From NCBI GenBank assembly GCA_965248255.1, contig CBDFIW010000004.1, forward strand, positions 496,001-560,000: a stretch of 64,000 nt of DNA. Direction: 5' to 3'. The notes below the pieces were generated by a model. That model saw nothing but the letters and a program-made list of their open reading frames with translations, ran no database searches and was not told where the DNA came from. Shown piece by piece: positions 1-9,824 of the stretch. The stretch is from JAKZVK01 sp965248255 (GTDB lineage Bacteria > Acidobacteriota > Terriglobia > Bryobacterales > UBA6623). The stretch's first letter is position 1, and each line of letters starts with the position of its first letter. The position numbers were made by a program, and so were the translations under genes.

Positions 1-1
1 C

Positions 2-3000
2 GTCCCCGAGCTGATGCAGATGATCTACTCGGTGCTCGATGTGATGACGGCGGACAAGGCCGGCATCCGCAGGCCGCCGATCGAGGACGGCAAGCCCGAG
101 CCGGTCGTGATGCCGCAAAGTGCCGAGCAGCGGGTCTTCCAGCAGAAGTTGGCGGAGCGATCCAAGCGCATCCGCGAGAATCCCATGGGGGCGCTTCCCG
201 ACAACATGCTCGTGGTGTCGTCCGACGGCCGCAAGGGGGCCGTCGACCTGCGGCTCACCGGCTCAGGCTACGGCGTCAACGAGAACGGCAAGATCGCGGA
301 ACTGGCGCGACGGGCCGCCGAGATCCACCGCCGCACGGCGAGTTTTCAGGGCGTGCAGCTGGTGTTCCTCGACCTGTTCGGCCCGACCTCGGCGAACCCG
401 AACTTCAACGCGCAGCACGAAATCAAGCGGCTGCTCACCGCGCAAGGCATTGCGGCCGGCGAGATCGTCTCGCTGCACGACACCGACGGCGCGAGCAAGA
501 CGGCGAAGGCCCGCGTCAAGCGGCTGTTCGCGGACGTGAACGCGGGCCGCGTGCGGGTGTTGCTGGCCTCGACCAAGAAAGGCGGCACGGGCGTGAACGT
601 CCAGGAGCGCGTCGCCGCGATCCATCATCTCGACACCGACTGGAATATCGCCGGGTACCTGCAGCGCAACGGGCGCGGCCACCGCCAAGGCAACCTGGTG
701 TTCGACGAGTACGGCCAGAAACTCCGAATCCTCAACTACACGGTCGAGGGCACGGTCGACGCCTTCATGTGGGACAAGGTGGGCGGCAAGGCGCGGCTGT
801 TCGACCGGCTGCTTTCGGGCGAGATGAGGGAGCGGGAGATCGAGGACATCAGCCGCGGCGAGGTCACGGCGTCTGAGATGCTGGCGCTTACCTCCGGCGA
901 TCCGCTGGTCGCCGAACGCGAGGAGGTGTCGCGGCAAGTCAACCGCCTGGCGCTGTTGCGCCACCAGTGGCAAGACCGCCGGTTCCGTCTACAGTCGGAT
1001 CTCGCGCAGTTGCCCGATCGCATCAAAGCCAAACGCACCCGCGCCGCGAATCTCGAGGCGGACCAGAAGCTCGTCTCGGCGGCCGAGACCATCAAGTTCG
1101 AAACGTCCCAACCCGGCTCGCGCGACGCGACAACCTACACCTTCCGACTCGACGAAGAGGGGCTGGCGGCGGCTTGGCAGAAACTCGTCGCGCAGGAAGG
1201 TCCGGACGACGCCGGGCCGCTCAGCGCCGCCATCACCAAGGTCACGGGACCGCGTGGATCGTTCGACATCCGAGGGGCCTACGAGAACCGCAAGCTGCAG
1301 GCACTGCACGTAACGACGCCGCACGGGGATTCCGGGCACGCCGCCGGAGCGCGGCCCGCCGGGATGCTCAAGACCGCCGCGGAACGCTTCACCAAAGACG
1401 CCGCGCGGCTACGGCGGGAGGCGGACACCCTGGAATCAAAAGACCTGCCCGAGACCCAGGAGGCGATCGAAAAACCCTTCGAGCAGGAATCGGAACACGA
1501 GACGAAGAAAGCGCGGCTTGACGAAATCGACGCGGTCTTCCACGAACGCGAGGTCGAAGCTTCGCAGGCACAGCCGCCCGCGCCGGAGTCGGCCAAGGCC
1601 GCGCCCGAGCCTGAATCGCGGCCCGCGCCGGAAGCGATTGCCAGGGAGCGGCCGCTTACCGCCGCCGAGGCCGCACGGTTCGAGAAGCTGCCGGAAATTC
1701 TCGGGACGGTGCTCAAGCGGCTGGCTCCCAACACGGCGTTCGAGGCGGGCAACGCCGTCATCAGCGGCAGCAGGGGGTTCGCTCAGGGCCGCTACCGCCC
1801 CTATAACTCGGTGATCGAAGTGGCGCTCGACCCGGGCTTCGGGACATCGAACCCGCTCAAGGTGCTGCACCACGAAGCGATCCATGCGCTGAAAGCAGAC
1901 GGGCTGTTCAGCGAGCCGGAATGGAACACATTGACGCGGGAGGCCAGGGAGCAGAATTGGATCGGCCGCTATCACATCGAGGAGCGCTACCCCGAACTGT
2001 TCGAGGGAGGCGAGCCCAGCGCTGCCGCCACCGAGGAGGCCATCGCGGACGCCTTCGCCGACTGGTCGGCTGACCCGGCCGGCTGGAAACAGCTCGTGGC
2101 GCGGATCTTCGCCAAGCTGCGGCGCCTGCTGCGGCAGCTACGCGCCGCGCTGCTCAGAGACGGCTGGCAGACCTCGGCCGAGGATATCTTCTCCCGGGTC
2201 GCCTCGGGCGAAGTGGGCGCGCGGACGCCAGCAACCAGGGAGCGCCAAGGCGCGGTGCGCGAGTCGCGGCCGGAGACCAAAGAGGCGAGGGAATCGCGCC
2301 GCCGGGCCGAGCAACGCTTTAAGGCGCGCCAGAAGGGCTTGCGAGGGAGCGGGCCCGGACTCGCGGAGAGGGTCAAGGAGGGCCTGACGGACTTCCGCGA
2401 GGGCTGGGTACGGACCTACCGCGACCTGCCGCGCACATCCTTGTTCGCCGATGCCCACGAGTGGCTGCGGTCGCTCAAGGCGGCGCCGTCGGTGGCCAGC
2501 GGGGAGGTCGTGCGCCACCTCAGCAAGCTGACCGAGGGCCTGAATGCCGAGCGGCTCGACCTGATGACCCGCAAGGTCTTCATGGACGACTTCTACGGCG
2601 ACGTCAAGCAAGGCATGCAGGTGCCCTTCTGGGCCGACGCCGAGGAATTCATGGAGAGCTACCGCGAGACCAACGCGGCGATCAATAAGGACCCCGATCT
2701 GGCCTCCCGCGTGCGCCGCCGCCAGGCCTACGTGCGTAGCGTGGCGAGGCGCATGGTGGAGGCCGGTGTCATCTCCGCCGAACGCCTGAAACGCAAGAAC
2801 TACATCAAGCACCAGGTCATCGAGTACGCCGAGACGGAACTGCGGGCGGGCCGGGTGCGGGGCGTCCGCAAGCCCAAGTGGGCGCGGCGCATGGGCACCA
2901 CGCTCGAAATCAACACCAACCTGCTCGAAGCCGAATCTGATTGGCTCCAGAGGGCGCAGGTCGATATCAAGACCGCCCAGGTGCTCACCCAATTCGCCGA

Positions 3001-5472
3001 ATCGCCGCAGTACAACCAGCGCGGTGAGCTGAAGCAGGCGACCCGGGATCACAACAAGGTCCTGACGGACGAGCTGGTCGTGAAAGAATTTCGCGCGGCG
3101 CTCGGCCTGATCGGTATTGGCGGCGGCCTGGCCGACGCCGTCAAGACACCGGCGGACATCCGCAAGTTCCTCGACGACAACTCGAAGGACATCGACTTCA
3201 CGAATCTGAAGACGCCGATTCGAAACAAGTTGCAGGCTTTCCGCAAGAGGATCGGCAAGGGGTTCGGGTCGCTGCGGGCGTCGCTGGACGAGGCCGACGT
3301 GCCCGGCCATTTGCGCCGCGAGTACAAGCTGCTGATGGACACCGAGCGTGCGGTGGAGGCCACCGAGGATTCCGTGTTTCCGCTGGTCGTGTGGGCCGCG
3401 CAAAACCTCGATGGCGCTTCGTCGATCGCGGCGCGGGGCATCCTCAAAGCGGTCAACGAGCGGCGGCAGTTCCTCACCGACCAGTTGGGGGACCGCTACA
3501 TCAACTCGAACAACATGGAGCGGGCGCTCAAGCAGCTGCGCCGCGGCGGCGAGACGCGCTGGAAGGGCTTCGAAGCCTGGCAGCCCGACGCCGGACGCCT
3601 GCTGTTCACGGCCATGACGGTCCCCGAACACGTCATCGGCCGGCTGTCATCCAATCTTGGCCAGGTACTCGAAGACGGTGGGATGGCCGGGGTGTTCCCC
3701 GCCGAGGAGGTCCAGGCGGCGATGGAGGCGATGCGCGAGCAACTGGTCGTCGGTGGGCCGAAGTTCGAGATGGTGCTGCCGGCAGAGCTCGCCGCCACGC
3801 TCGACTCGTTCGGGCACGAGGACTCAGCGCAGCTGGCGGTCCTCGACATGTACCTCAAGACCATCCGGGGGTGGAAGATCTGGACCCTCGTCAATCCGCG
3901 GCGCTGGTTCAAGTACAACGCGCAAAACCTGTCCGGCGATCTGGACGGCGTGATCGCCGCTTTCCCGAAGGCGCTCAAGCGGACGTACCTTGAGAGGGCG
4001 CTGCGGGAGACGTGGGACGTGATGGTCAAGAACGGCACCCCGAGCGCCACCTACCAGGAGGCCGCCGAGCGCGGCGTCTTCGACGGTGGCTGGGCGATTT
4101 CGGAAGTCTATGACGTCCAAAACGACATCGAGGGGCTGCTGGAGAGACCGAGTCTCGGCATGCGCGGCCTGAAGGGGGCCTGGAAGTTTCTGACCCGCTC
4201 GACCACGTTCCGCGAGAACCTCCTGCGCTACGCCATGTACTTGGGGCTAAGGGAAGAGATTCAGACGGCGCGGAGGGAGAACCCGGGCCGGTTGACCGGG
4301 GACCTGATGCCGCTGGTCGGCTACGGCGCTGGCCAGATCGACCAGGCTAACGCCATCTCGTCCGATGCCGACCGCGCGGCCTACATTGCCCGCGAGTCGC
4401 TCGGCGACTACGGAGCAATCAGCGTCCATGGCCAGGTGCTCAGAAAGTGGATGGTGCCGTTCTGGTCCTGGCAGGAGATCAACACCAAGCGCTACATGCG
4501 GCTGGCGTCGAACATCTACGCCACGAAGACGGGCTTTGGACGGGCGAGCAGCCTGGCGGCGCTGGGCGCCAGGGTGGGCACGCGGGCCGCGCTGTGGCTG
4601 ACTTGGCGCGCGATGGTGTTCACTGTGGGCGTGAATCTGTGGAACACGCTCTTATTCGATGACCTCGAGGAGGAGCTGCGCGACGAGGACCGCCGCCGCC
4701 TGCATCTCATCATGGGCAAGTGGAACGGCGAGATCGTGATGCTGCGCGTGCCGGGGGCGTTGAGTGATTTCATGGGCTGGTTCGGCCTCGATGACGTGCG
4801 GGCCGCGCTGTCGCACATCTCGAAAGGCCGGGGATCGTGGCGCGACGTGGCCGAGGCGGTGATCCAAGCTCCGATCAACCGCCTCGTCAATGGGGTGACG
4901 CCGACGATCAAGGTGCCGGGCGAGGCCCTGGCCGGCCGCAGCTTCTTCCCCGACGTGTTCAACCCGCGGCTGGTCCGGGACAGCTGGCGGCACGTGTTCC
5001 GGTCGCTCAGGTCGAACCCGCTTACGACTACCTGCTCGGCCGGCCGTCACCGGGAGCCGGGCGCATATTGGCGACGACGTTCGTCGACGCGCGGCACACC
5101 GGCTACAGCGCTTACTCGAAGATTCGCGGCGAAGCCTACCAGTGGTTGCGGGCGGTCGAGGGCGCGGACGGCGCGCCGCTGTATGCGAGCCAGCGCGGCA
5201 ACGCCTACTTCTACTACCGCATGGCGCTGAAGTTCAACGACACCGAGGCCGCCGCGCGCTACCGCACCGAACTCAGGCGGTTAGGCGTAACAGGGGATCT
5301 GATGCGGGCCATGATCAAGCGCGCCCACCCGCTCGGCATGCTGACGAGCCGGGAGCGCCGGGCGTTCTTACGCACGTTGACGCCAGAGGAAGAGCGCAGC
5401 CTGGGGCGGGCGATCGCGTGGTGGCGGGAGACCTACGACGTCGGAGGTCACAAGCTGACGCAGCGGGATTGA
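2..5472 (+). CDS. Large polyvalent phage-type protein (helicase C-terminal, HExxH, LPD38-like), 5' partial, one frameshift
   Basis: The frame is open at the window edge, so the N terminus (normally methylase/helicase N-terminal domains) is missing. The first 300 residues are a superfamily 2 helicase C-terminal domain, with LLASTKKGGTGVNVQ and the motif-VI-like GYLQRNGRGHRQGN. A charged coiled-coil linker follows, then a zincin-like HHEAIHAL near residue 618. The last ~450 residues resemble the LPD38 tail of phage and conjugative-element polyvalent proteins (aromatic WFKYNAQNLSGD, KWMVPFWSWQEINTKRYMR). Such proteins are thought to enter the cell with phage or plasmid DNA. The frame breaks near 5009: restoring one A there turns the CTCAGGTCG stretch into L-K-V-E-P and joins the reading to the frame that ends at 5472. 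I infer a single gene with a 1-base loss, real or an assembly error. High confidence in the family, moderate in the exact domain names. Confidence 0.75.
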
Positions 5473-5473
5473 C

Positions 5474-5548
5474 ATGGGACTTTATCGGAAAAAGCCCGTA
5501 GTCGTTGAGGCAGTCAGGTTGACCGAGAAAACCAGGATCAGACGTTGA
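5474..5548 (+). pseudogene. Truncated phage small protein of the YRKKPV type
   Basis: The ATG lies one base after the stop of the polyvalent gene. The 24-residue product begins MGLYRKKPVVVEAVRL, the typical N terminus of a small phage/prophage protein normally about 80-130 residues long. It stops early at TGA. No continuation is obvious in other frames over the next 100 bases, so it looks like a remnant. Function of the family is unknown to me. Tight coupling to the polyvalent gene supports a phage-type operon. Confidence 0.45.
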
Positions 5549-5649
5549 CCGGTCCAACCACCACAGCACTGCCCTAAGCGGAATATTGCCCTTGTTGAAA
5601 GTCGCGTAAACCGCACCCGCCTTCGTTGCCCATGGAGCAGCCAGCCCGG

Positions 5650-6600
5650 TTAGCCGTCATCGTCCCGCTGATTCCATTCATTATCGAAGGCCCATAGGCA
5701 GTTGATGGCGTTTTCCAGGTGGTTTTCGACCTCATCCCGCCGCCAGCTGGGGACCTTCCCGGCGAGATCGTCCGGGCCCAACGTCAGCGCGCCGAGAGTG
5801 ACAACGGCGTCGACGAACGCCAGGGCTTCCTGCTCGCCCACTTCGAGCTCCGGGGGTTTTTCAGGGTCCTCTCCCGGCGGGCCGTAGCGCCGCCCGTCCC
5901 GAGCCAGAACGTCGCGGTTCTCGGCCAAGGCGATGCGGCGGGCCTGTTTGGGCGTCGGGAACGCTCTTCTCGTCAGCTTGCGTCGGGCGACCGCGATCTT
6001 CATCTCCCCGTCGCGGATTTTCCTGAGAAGCGCGGGGTCGGCGTCCTTGATCAGCCTCGCCCACCAGACGTAATCGCGGTTGGTGGCGAACATCTTGGCG
6101 GCACGATCCAGAGACCGCTCGTAACCATCGTCGCCGTTTGTTATATTCGTCTTTTGTTCGCTTTTTTAAGCGTCGTTAAGTTCATTGTTTTCTGATGTTT
6201 GCTCGGATGTAAAAAGGTTGTCAGAATTCTGACAACCTTTTTTCCCCCGGCCCCTTGATAGTCTCTGGCGCTCCTTGGCTTCGGCCTCCAGTCTCGGCAG
6301 TACCTCGACGGCGATGGCCGCCCGCTGGGCGCTCGACAAATGCCGCCGGTGCAGGTTGAGGCTGAGAACGATCTCCTCGGGGGATCCTTCGCCGTCCCAG
6401 TGCTCGGACTTGGGCTCGATGCCCAGCTTCCGGCAGGCCAGGTAGCGGTTGCGACCGTCTAAAATGCGTCCGTCCGGGTGCATCAGAATGGGCTCGCGCT
6501 GGCCGTTTTCGCGGATGTCGTCGACCAGCGCCTCGAATTCGTCGCCCTTGATCAGGGGAAACAGCCGCGCGGCGGGGTGAGATGACATGTGGTCGTCCAT
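5650..6600 (-). pseudogene. ParB-like nuclease-domain protein interrupted by an in-frame TAA
   Basis: The ATG at 6600 has a good Shine-Dalgarno (AAGGAGG, about 9 bases upstream); a TTG just before it is less likely. Residues ~12-75 are a ParB/Sulfiredoxin-like domain: FEALVDDIRENGQREPI followed by GRILDGRNRYLACRKLG, then a conserved LNLHRRHLSSAQRAAIA helix. Translation stops at TAA (6168-6166), but the same frame continues without a break to 5650 with the usual second half of the family (YERSLDRAAKMFATNRDYV, then GEMKIAVARRKL). The stop is therefore a nonsense change, or a two-base slip at the adjacent A6 run, inside one gene. The downstream half could start at an internal ATG (6093), but no ribosome site is visible. 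ParB-like proteins of this kind occur in phages and plasmids, which fits its neighbours. It is transcribed opposite to the polyvalent gene. Confidence 0.7.
6211..6242. repeat. 32-bp perfect palindrome centred on GAATTC inside the ParB-like gene
   Basis: Both 16-base arms (6211-6226 and 6227-6242) match perfectly with no loop. The core is GTCAGAATTCTGAC, flanked by GGTT/AACC, with an A5 tract on one side and T on the other. The shape resembles a bidirectional terminator or a ParB-type binding site, yet it is inside coding sequence (it encodes the CQNSDNLF stretch). Confidence 0.8.
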
Positions 6601-6840
6601 CAAGAACGTCCTCCTTAAGCCATAGTGGTTCAGTGGTTCAGTGGTTCATAACGTCCAACAAGGCATTATACCATCTGTCCGCGACCAAGGGTGGCACAGC
6701 CCAGCTTGCGGACTCCAGATTTTCTCTTGCGGACTCCAGGTTTTCGATTGCGGATTTCACTTTTCTTGGTGAGGATTCCACTTTTTTGAGGGGAGCCGAA
6801 GCCGTCCGCAATGCGTTTTTCTGGAAGCCGCATGCGGATT

Positions 6841-6939
6841 TCACTTTTTTGGCTTGCGGCTTTCACTTTTTTGGCTTGCGGCTTTCACTTTTTCGGCTTG
6901 CGGCTTTCACTTTTTTGGCTTGCGGCTTTCACTTTTTTG
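6841..6939. repeat. 22-bp tandem repeat array, 4.5 copies
   Basis: Units start at 6841, 6863, 6885, 6907 and a partial one at 6929. Each reads TCACTTTTTTGGCTTGCGG plus CTT; the third has one T-to-C change. More degenerate relatives (TTGCGGACTCCA..TTTT, GCGGATTTCACTTTT) extend back to about 6705 and forward to about 6975. There are no unique spacers, so it is not CRISPR. Translations through it in either strand only reflect the repeat. Confidence 0.85.
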
Positions 6940-7141
6940 ATCCCCGTTTTTGCGGCATCCAGTTTTTCTGGCAGCAACCGCAGCAGCCATGTTTTTCTTT
7001 GACCTGTTTTTGGGGGAAGCGCGAAATCCACCTCAACTGCTGTGGAATCAGCATGTTAGGTGGCACATAAGGTGGCGCACTTTTTCAACACGTAGGTCTC
7101 AACCCTACTTGACGGGTCGTCTGTAAGTGATTGATTCTAAA

Positions 7142-7526
7142 CGATTGTGCCACCTAAGTTGTTGATTCTATTGAGTCGGAGTCAGGGGTGGCACAGAGTT
7201 GTGCCACCTTTGTGCCACCTTTGTGCCACCCGGCGATTCCCCCTATATATATATTTAAAGAGTTTAGTAGTAGTAGTAGGGGAACAAAGGGCGATGGCAC
7301 AGCAAATTGTCAAATACACGCCTTACGTGCGACCCCATCAAGTACTCGTAGGGGTCGTCAAAAAAAACCCACACACACCCCTTGATGAATATACGGTAAG
7401 GGGCGTATTTCCCGGGAAAAGTGCGCCACCAGACCTAAGCAGAATAGAATCAACAACTTAAGTGGCACAACTCTGTGCCACCCCTACTCAACTGCAATAG
7501 AATCAATGTCTTAGGTGGCACAATCG
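7142..7526. repeat. Nested imperfect inverted repeat, arms about 66 bp
   Basis: The left arm (7142-7208) and right arm (7461-7526) share CGATTGTGCCACCTAAG, TTGATTCTATTG and GGGGTGGCACAGAGTTG in inverted order, with small gaps. Inside, a second pair of about 15 bases (AAATACACGCCTTAC near 7313 and its near-complement near 7395-7410) is nested in the same symmetry. A short frame within it (ATG at 7294, 55 codons, encoding MAQQIVKYTPYVRPH...) is possible but has no recognisable relatives, so I do not annotate it. Confidence 0.7.
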
Positions 7527-7627
7527 CTTTTTCGGCCCCGAGGGCGCTTCATCCGGCGTTAGCAATCCCGCCACCAGGAGAGCTGGCTGCATTCCCTTTG
7601 ACCCGCTGAGCCTCAGCCTTGCGGGGG

Positions 7628-7655
7628 AGGAACGGAGATCCCCGTTCCTGTTTTT
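7628..7655 (+). terminator. Rho-independent terminator
   Basis: AGGAACGG pairs with CCGTTCCT around a six-base loop and is followed by GTTTTT. It would end any rightward transcript leaving the repeat region. The XRE-type gene beyond it is on the other strand, so transcripts would converge here. Confidence 0.6.
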
Positions 7656-7797
7656 GCGGCCCTTCGGAAGCGCCCAGAATGCCCGGTTCCAGCCCCTAGG
7701 ACGGCCCAGGAGCGATTTACCCGGTCGAGGTGGTGGTTGGGGGTGGGAAAACGCTGGGAGCGCCCCAGAGGGCTTCCATGGGCCGTTCTACGACGAG

Positions 7798-8115
7798 TTA
7801 CTCCGGCGCTGCCGAGCCGTACAGTTCACGCTCAGCCGCGACCCGCCGATGCGACCGCAGCCGGCCCCGCAGAATCATCGCCGACGCCGCCGACATCCGC
7901 GACCGCCCGTACTCCCAGTTGTGGACCTGCTTCTTGCGGTGCTTCCCCCGCAGGCCCAGCGCCGCGCCGAAGTCCGTCTGGCTCAGGCCGAGCTCCTGTC
8001 GAGCCGCCTTGATCTGCTCCGGCGACGGGTCGCCGGTCCACTGGTTCAGGTCGTCGTGATGCTCGTTGAGCCCGGGCGCTTCGATGGATCCGCCGTGTCG
8101 CTTCAGTGGCGGCAT
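7798..8115 (-). CDS. XRE-family helix-turn-helix regulator
   Basis: This 105-residue protein has a Cro/C1-type helix-turn-helix at residues ~33-75: PEQIKAARQELGLSQTDFGAALG, then VHNWEYGRSRMSAASAMILR. The LSQTDFGAALG recognition segment and the WEYGR core are typical. A short N-terminal extension (~30 residues) is less conserved. It is divergent from the small-terminase-like gene at 8383, with a hairpin between them, so it may regulate the phage island. Likely a phage or island repressor; the target is unknown. Confidence 0.7.
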   Translation of the reverse strand: MPPLKRHGGSIEAPGLNEHHDDLNQWTGDPSPEQIKAARQELGLSQTDFGAALGLRGKHRKKQVHNWEYGRSRMSAASAMILRGRLRSHRRVAAERELYGSAAPE

Positions 8116-8249
8116 GATGATGTCATCGTACCATTACGGGTCGGGGCTGTCTCGTACGGCGAGCCTTGGGGACCATGGCAGCGCCCGCCGATGGCCCGCA
8201 ACGTACGTGCTGTGTGTTCCCCACGAGCCAGGGGAGCGGCCTAAAAAAG

Positions 8250-8274
8250 TGCGCGATAATTTCTGTTATCGCGC
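8250..8274. promoter_or_regulatory. 10-bp perfect dyad between divergent genes
   Basis: TGCGCGATAA (8250-8259) and TTATCGCGCA (8265-8274) flank a 5-base loop. An A-run precedes it and TTTT follows. Sitting between the divergent regulator and terminase genes, it could be the regulator's operator or a bidirectional terminator. Sequence alone does not decide. Confidence 0.5.
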
Positions 8275-8382
8275 ATTTTCGGGCAGGGGGGGGTGGGTCA
8301 AAGCCTACGGGGGGCGGGGGGCCGGATTCGCTTGCGGGTCCCTCGGTCTTGTCTGGTATGCCTTATCCGCGTGGACGCTGTG

Positions 8383-8985
8383 ATGTCAAAAACCCTTATC
8401 CTGAAAAAAGCGAAAAATGAAAAAAAGCAGCCGCAGTTGATACGCGATCCTGGGGCCACGCGGGAGCGGGTCGATGGGGAGCGGAGGATCCAGGTCTTCA
8501 ACCCGGTTCTCCATCCGGGGATCGTGTACCGGGCGTTCCTGGCCGGTTACAAAGCCGACCAGGTAGCCGAGATTCTGGGCATAGAGCAGAAGACCTTGGA
8601 TCGCTGGATCGGGACGTATCCCGAGTTGAGGAAGGCGCGGGCGCGGGCACTTGATGCGGACGCGCAAGTGGCGCAATCGCTCTTTGACATGGCGGTGGGC
8701 GTGGTGGACCCGGTGACGGGGAAGCGGAAGGGAGCGAGCGTGGCGGCGGCGATCTTCTGGCTGAAGGCGCGGCGGAGCTGGCGGGAGGACGAGCGGGGGG
8801 CGAAGGGCGAGACGGCGCCGCTCGATCTGAGGCCGGAGCAGGTGCGGGCGTTGGCGGATGAGGTTCTGGAGGCGATGAAGGAGAAGGTGATCTCGGTGAC
8901 TCCCGAGAGCGCGGAGAGCGTGGAGGGAGGGGGCGAAGCAGGCCTTCTAGTTGTGGCCGCCGATTCCTCAGACGGGATCGAGTGA
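8383..8985 (+). CDS. Small-terminase-like DNA-binding protein
   Basis: The product is 200 residues from the ATG at 8383. After a basic N terminus, residues ~45-90 carry an HTH of the phage small-terminase kind: VYRAFLAGYKADQVAEILGI then KTLDRWIGTYPELRKA. A conserved AAAIFWLKARRSWRE stretch follows at ~125-140. Proteins of this kind recognise packaging sites and partner the large terminase, whose fragment lies at 10.8 kb. The acidic C terminus is variable. No strong ribosome site is visible; longer upstream GTG starts are less likely because the added residues are low-complexity. Confidence 0.65.
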   Translation: MSKTLILKKAKNEKKQPQLIRDPGATRERVDGERRIQVFNPVLHPGIVYRAFLAGYKADQVAEILGIEQKTLDRWIGTYPELRKARARALDADAQVAQSLFDMAVGVVDPVTGKRKGASVAAAIFWLKARRSWREDERGAKGETAPLDLRPEQVRALADEVLEAMKEKVISVTPESAESVEGGGEAGLLVVAADSSDGIE

Positions 8986-9007
8986 GCATCCTATTGAAAG
9001 ATAACAA

Positions 9008-9805
9008 CTAGCTCCCTCCGAAGGTGATGTCTCTACCGATAACTTCGCAATGGCCCGATGCGCTGACCTTGAGCCAGAGTACGGCCAATGCGATGGATTC
9101 GTAGTTGACGGCCTCGGTATACGCTAGCGAAACCACAAACTCTTGACCGCTATCGCTTTGAGCCGCTCTCACTCCGAGTGGGACGGTCAGCGGGTGTTTC
9201 TGGAATCTGCGCCACCACTTGGCCGCCAATGATCGAGATCTACGTTTAGGATTCTTGTGGTGATAGTGACGTTCAACTCGGTGCCGCAGCTGCATTGAAG
9301 TGTAGACAAGCGTCTCCCCATCGAGATTCTTCACTGTCTTGAAGAACAGAAAAGCGGCCCTCTCCGCATCTGCTTCCGAACTTATTGATAGTCGCGAGTG
9401 TTGCGTAAGTTGCTGGAAGCTCAGTTCTGGATCAGGTAGTCCATAGAGCCCGAACACTTCGCCGTTGTCCCTTGCGACCGCAACGGCCCATTTTCGAGAA
9501 CCATGTGAGGTAACGATGGTCACGGCCTCATCGGGTGACAAGACGAAGGAGCCATCCCCTCTTACCTCAAAAAAGAGTGCAGCCTTGGCGATTCGACCCG
9601 TGACCAATAGTTGGAGGCTGAATAGCGCATCCTCCCAATCCTGTCTTCGAATTACACGCAATGGGCGAGAGGATTCAAAGCGCATCGCTTCTCGAACAGC
9701 ATTGGCAGCTAGCACTCTGGCCGTCGTTTCGTCCGTTTCGGCATTCACTAAACCGAGGGCAAACAGCGGAAGAGCACACGTAACGACTGTCAGTTGTGGC
9801 CGCAT
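9008..9805 (-). CDS. Hypothetical exported protein
   Basis: I do not recognise a family. The ATG at 9805 opens a short signal peptide (MRPQLTVVTCALPLFALGLVNAE), then a 240-residue mixed protein. Visible features are a basic HRVERHYHHKNPKRRSRS segment near residue 180 and a C-terminal stretch (SLAYTEAVNYESIALAVLWL) that looks like a beta-rich fold. It stands between the terminase-like gene and the RHS fragment, both of which are horizontally mobile. It could be an immunity or cargo gene, but nothing in the sequence shows this. Confidence 0.55.
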   Translation of the reverse strand: MRPQLTVVTCALPLFALGLVNAETDETTARVLAANAVREAMRFESSRPLRVIRRQDWEDALFSLQLLVTGRIAKAALFFEVRGDGSFVLSPDEAVTIVTSHGSRKWAVAVARDNGEVFGLYGLPDPELSFQQLTQHSRLSISSEADAERAAFLFFKTVKNLDGETLVYTSMQLRHRVERHYHHKNPKRRSRSLAAKWWRRFQKHPLTVPLGVRAAQSDSGQEFVVSLAYTEAVNYESIALAVLWLKVSASGHCEVIGRDITFGGS

Positions 9806-9824
9806 CGTTGGATTATTGCATTCC

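Larger units (their letters stand above)
6690..7526. other. Candidate replication origin or control region with GTGCCACC boxes
   Basis: The octamer GTGCCACC, in either orientation, occurs exactly at 6690, 7059, 7147, 7187, 7201, 7212, 7223, 7475 and 7514, with near-matches at 7071 and 7461. Three copies (7201-7230) are in tandem at 11-bp spacing, one helical turn. Thirteen bases later comes an AT-rich stretch (TATATATATATTTAAA, 7242-7257). A second motif, TTGATTCTA, occurs four times (7131, 7161 and, inverted, 7445 and 7497). Tandem iterons next to an AT-rich segment are the classic layout of an iteron-type origin. The role is inferred; the repeats are directly visible. No Rep gene of a known iteron family was recognised in the window. 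Confidence 0.5.

Noticed and set aside
2138..3631. A 497-residue minus-strand frame under the polyvalent gene
   Set aside because: High GC keeps the antisense frame open; codon pattern and homology support the plus strand only.
6841..6939. CRISPR array
   Set aside because: The units are directly adjacent with no unique spacers and no cas genes nearby.
6582..7070. A 162-residue frame with TFLACGFHFFG repeats
   Set aside because: It is a translation of the 22-bp repeats and has no other sign of coding.
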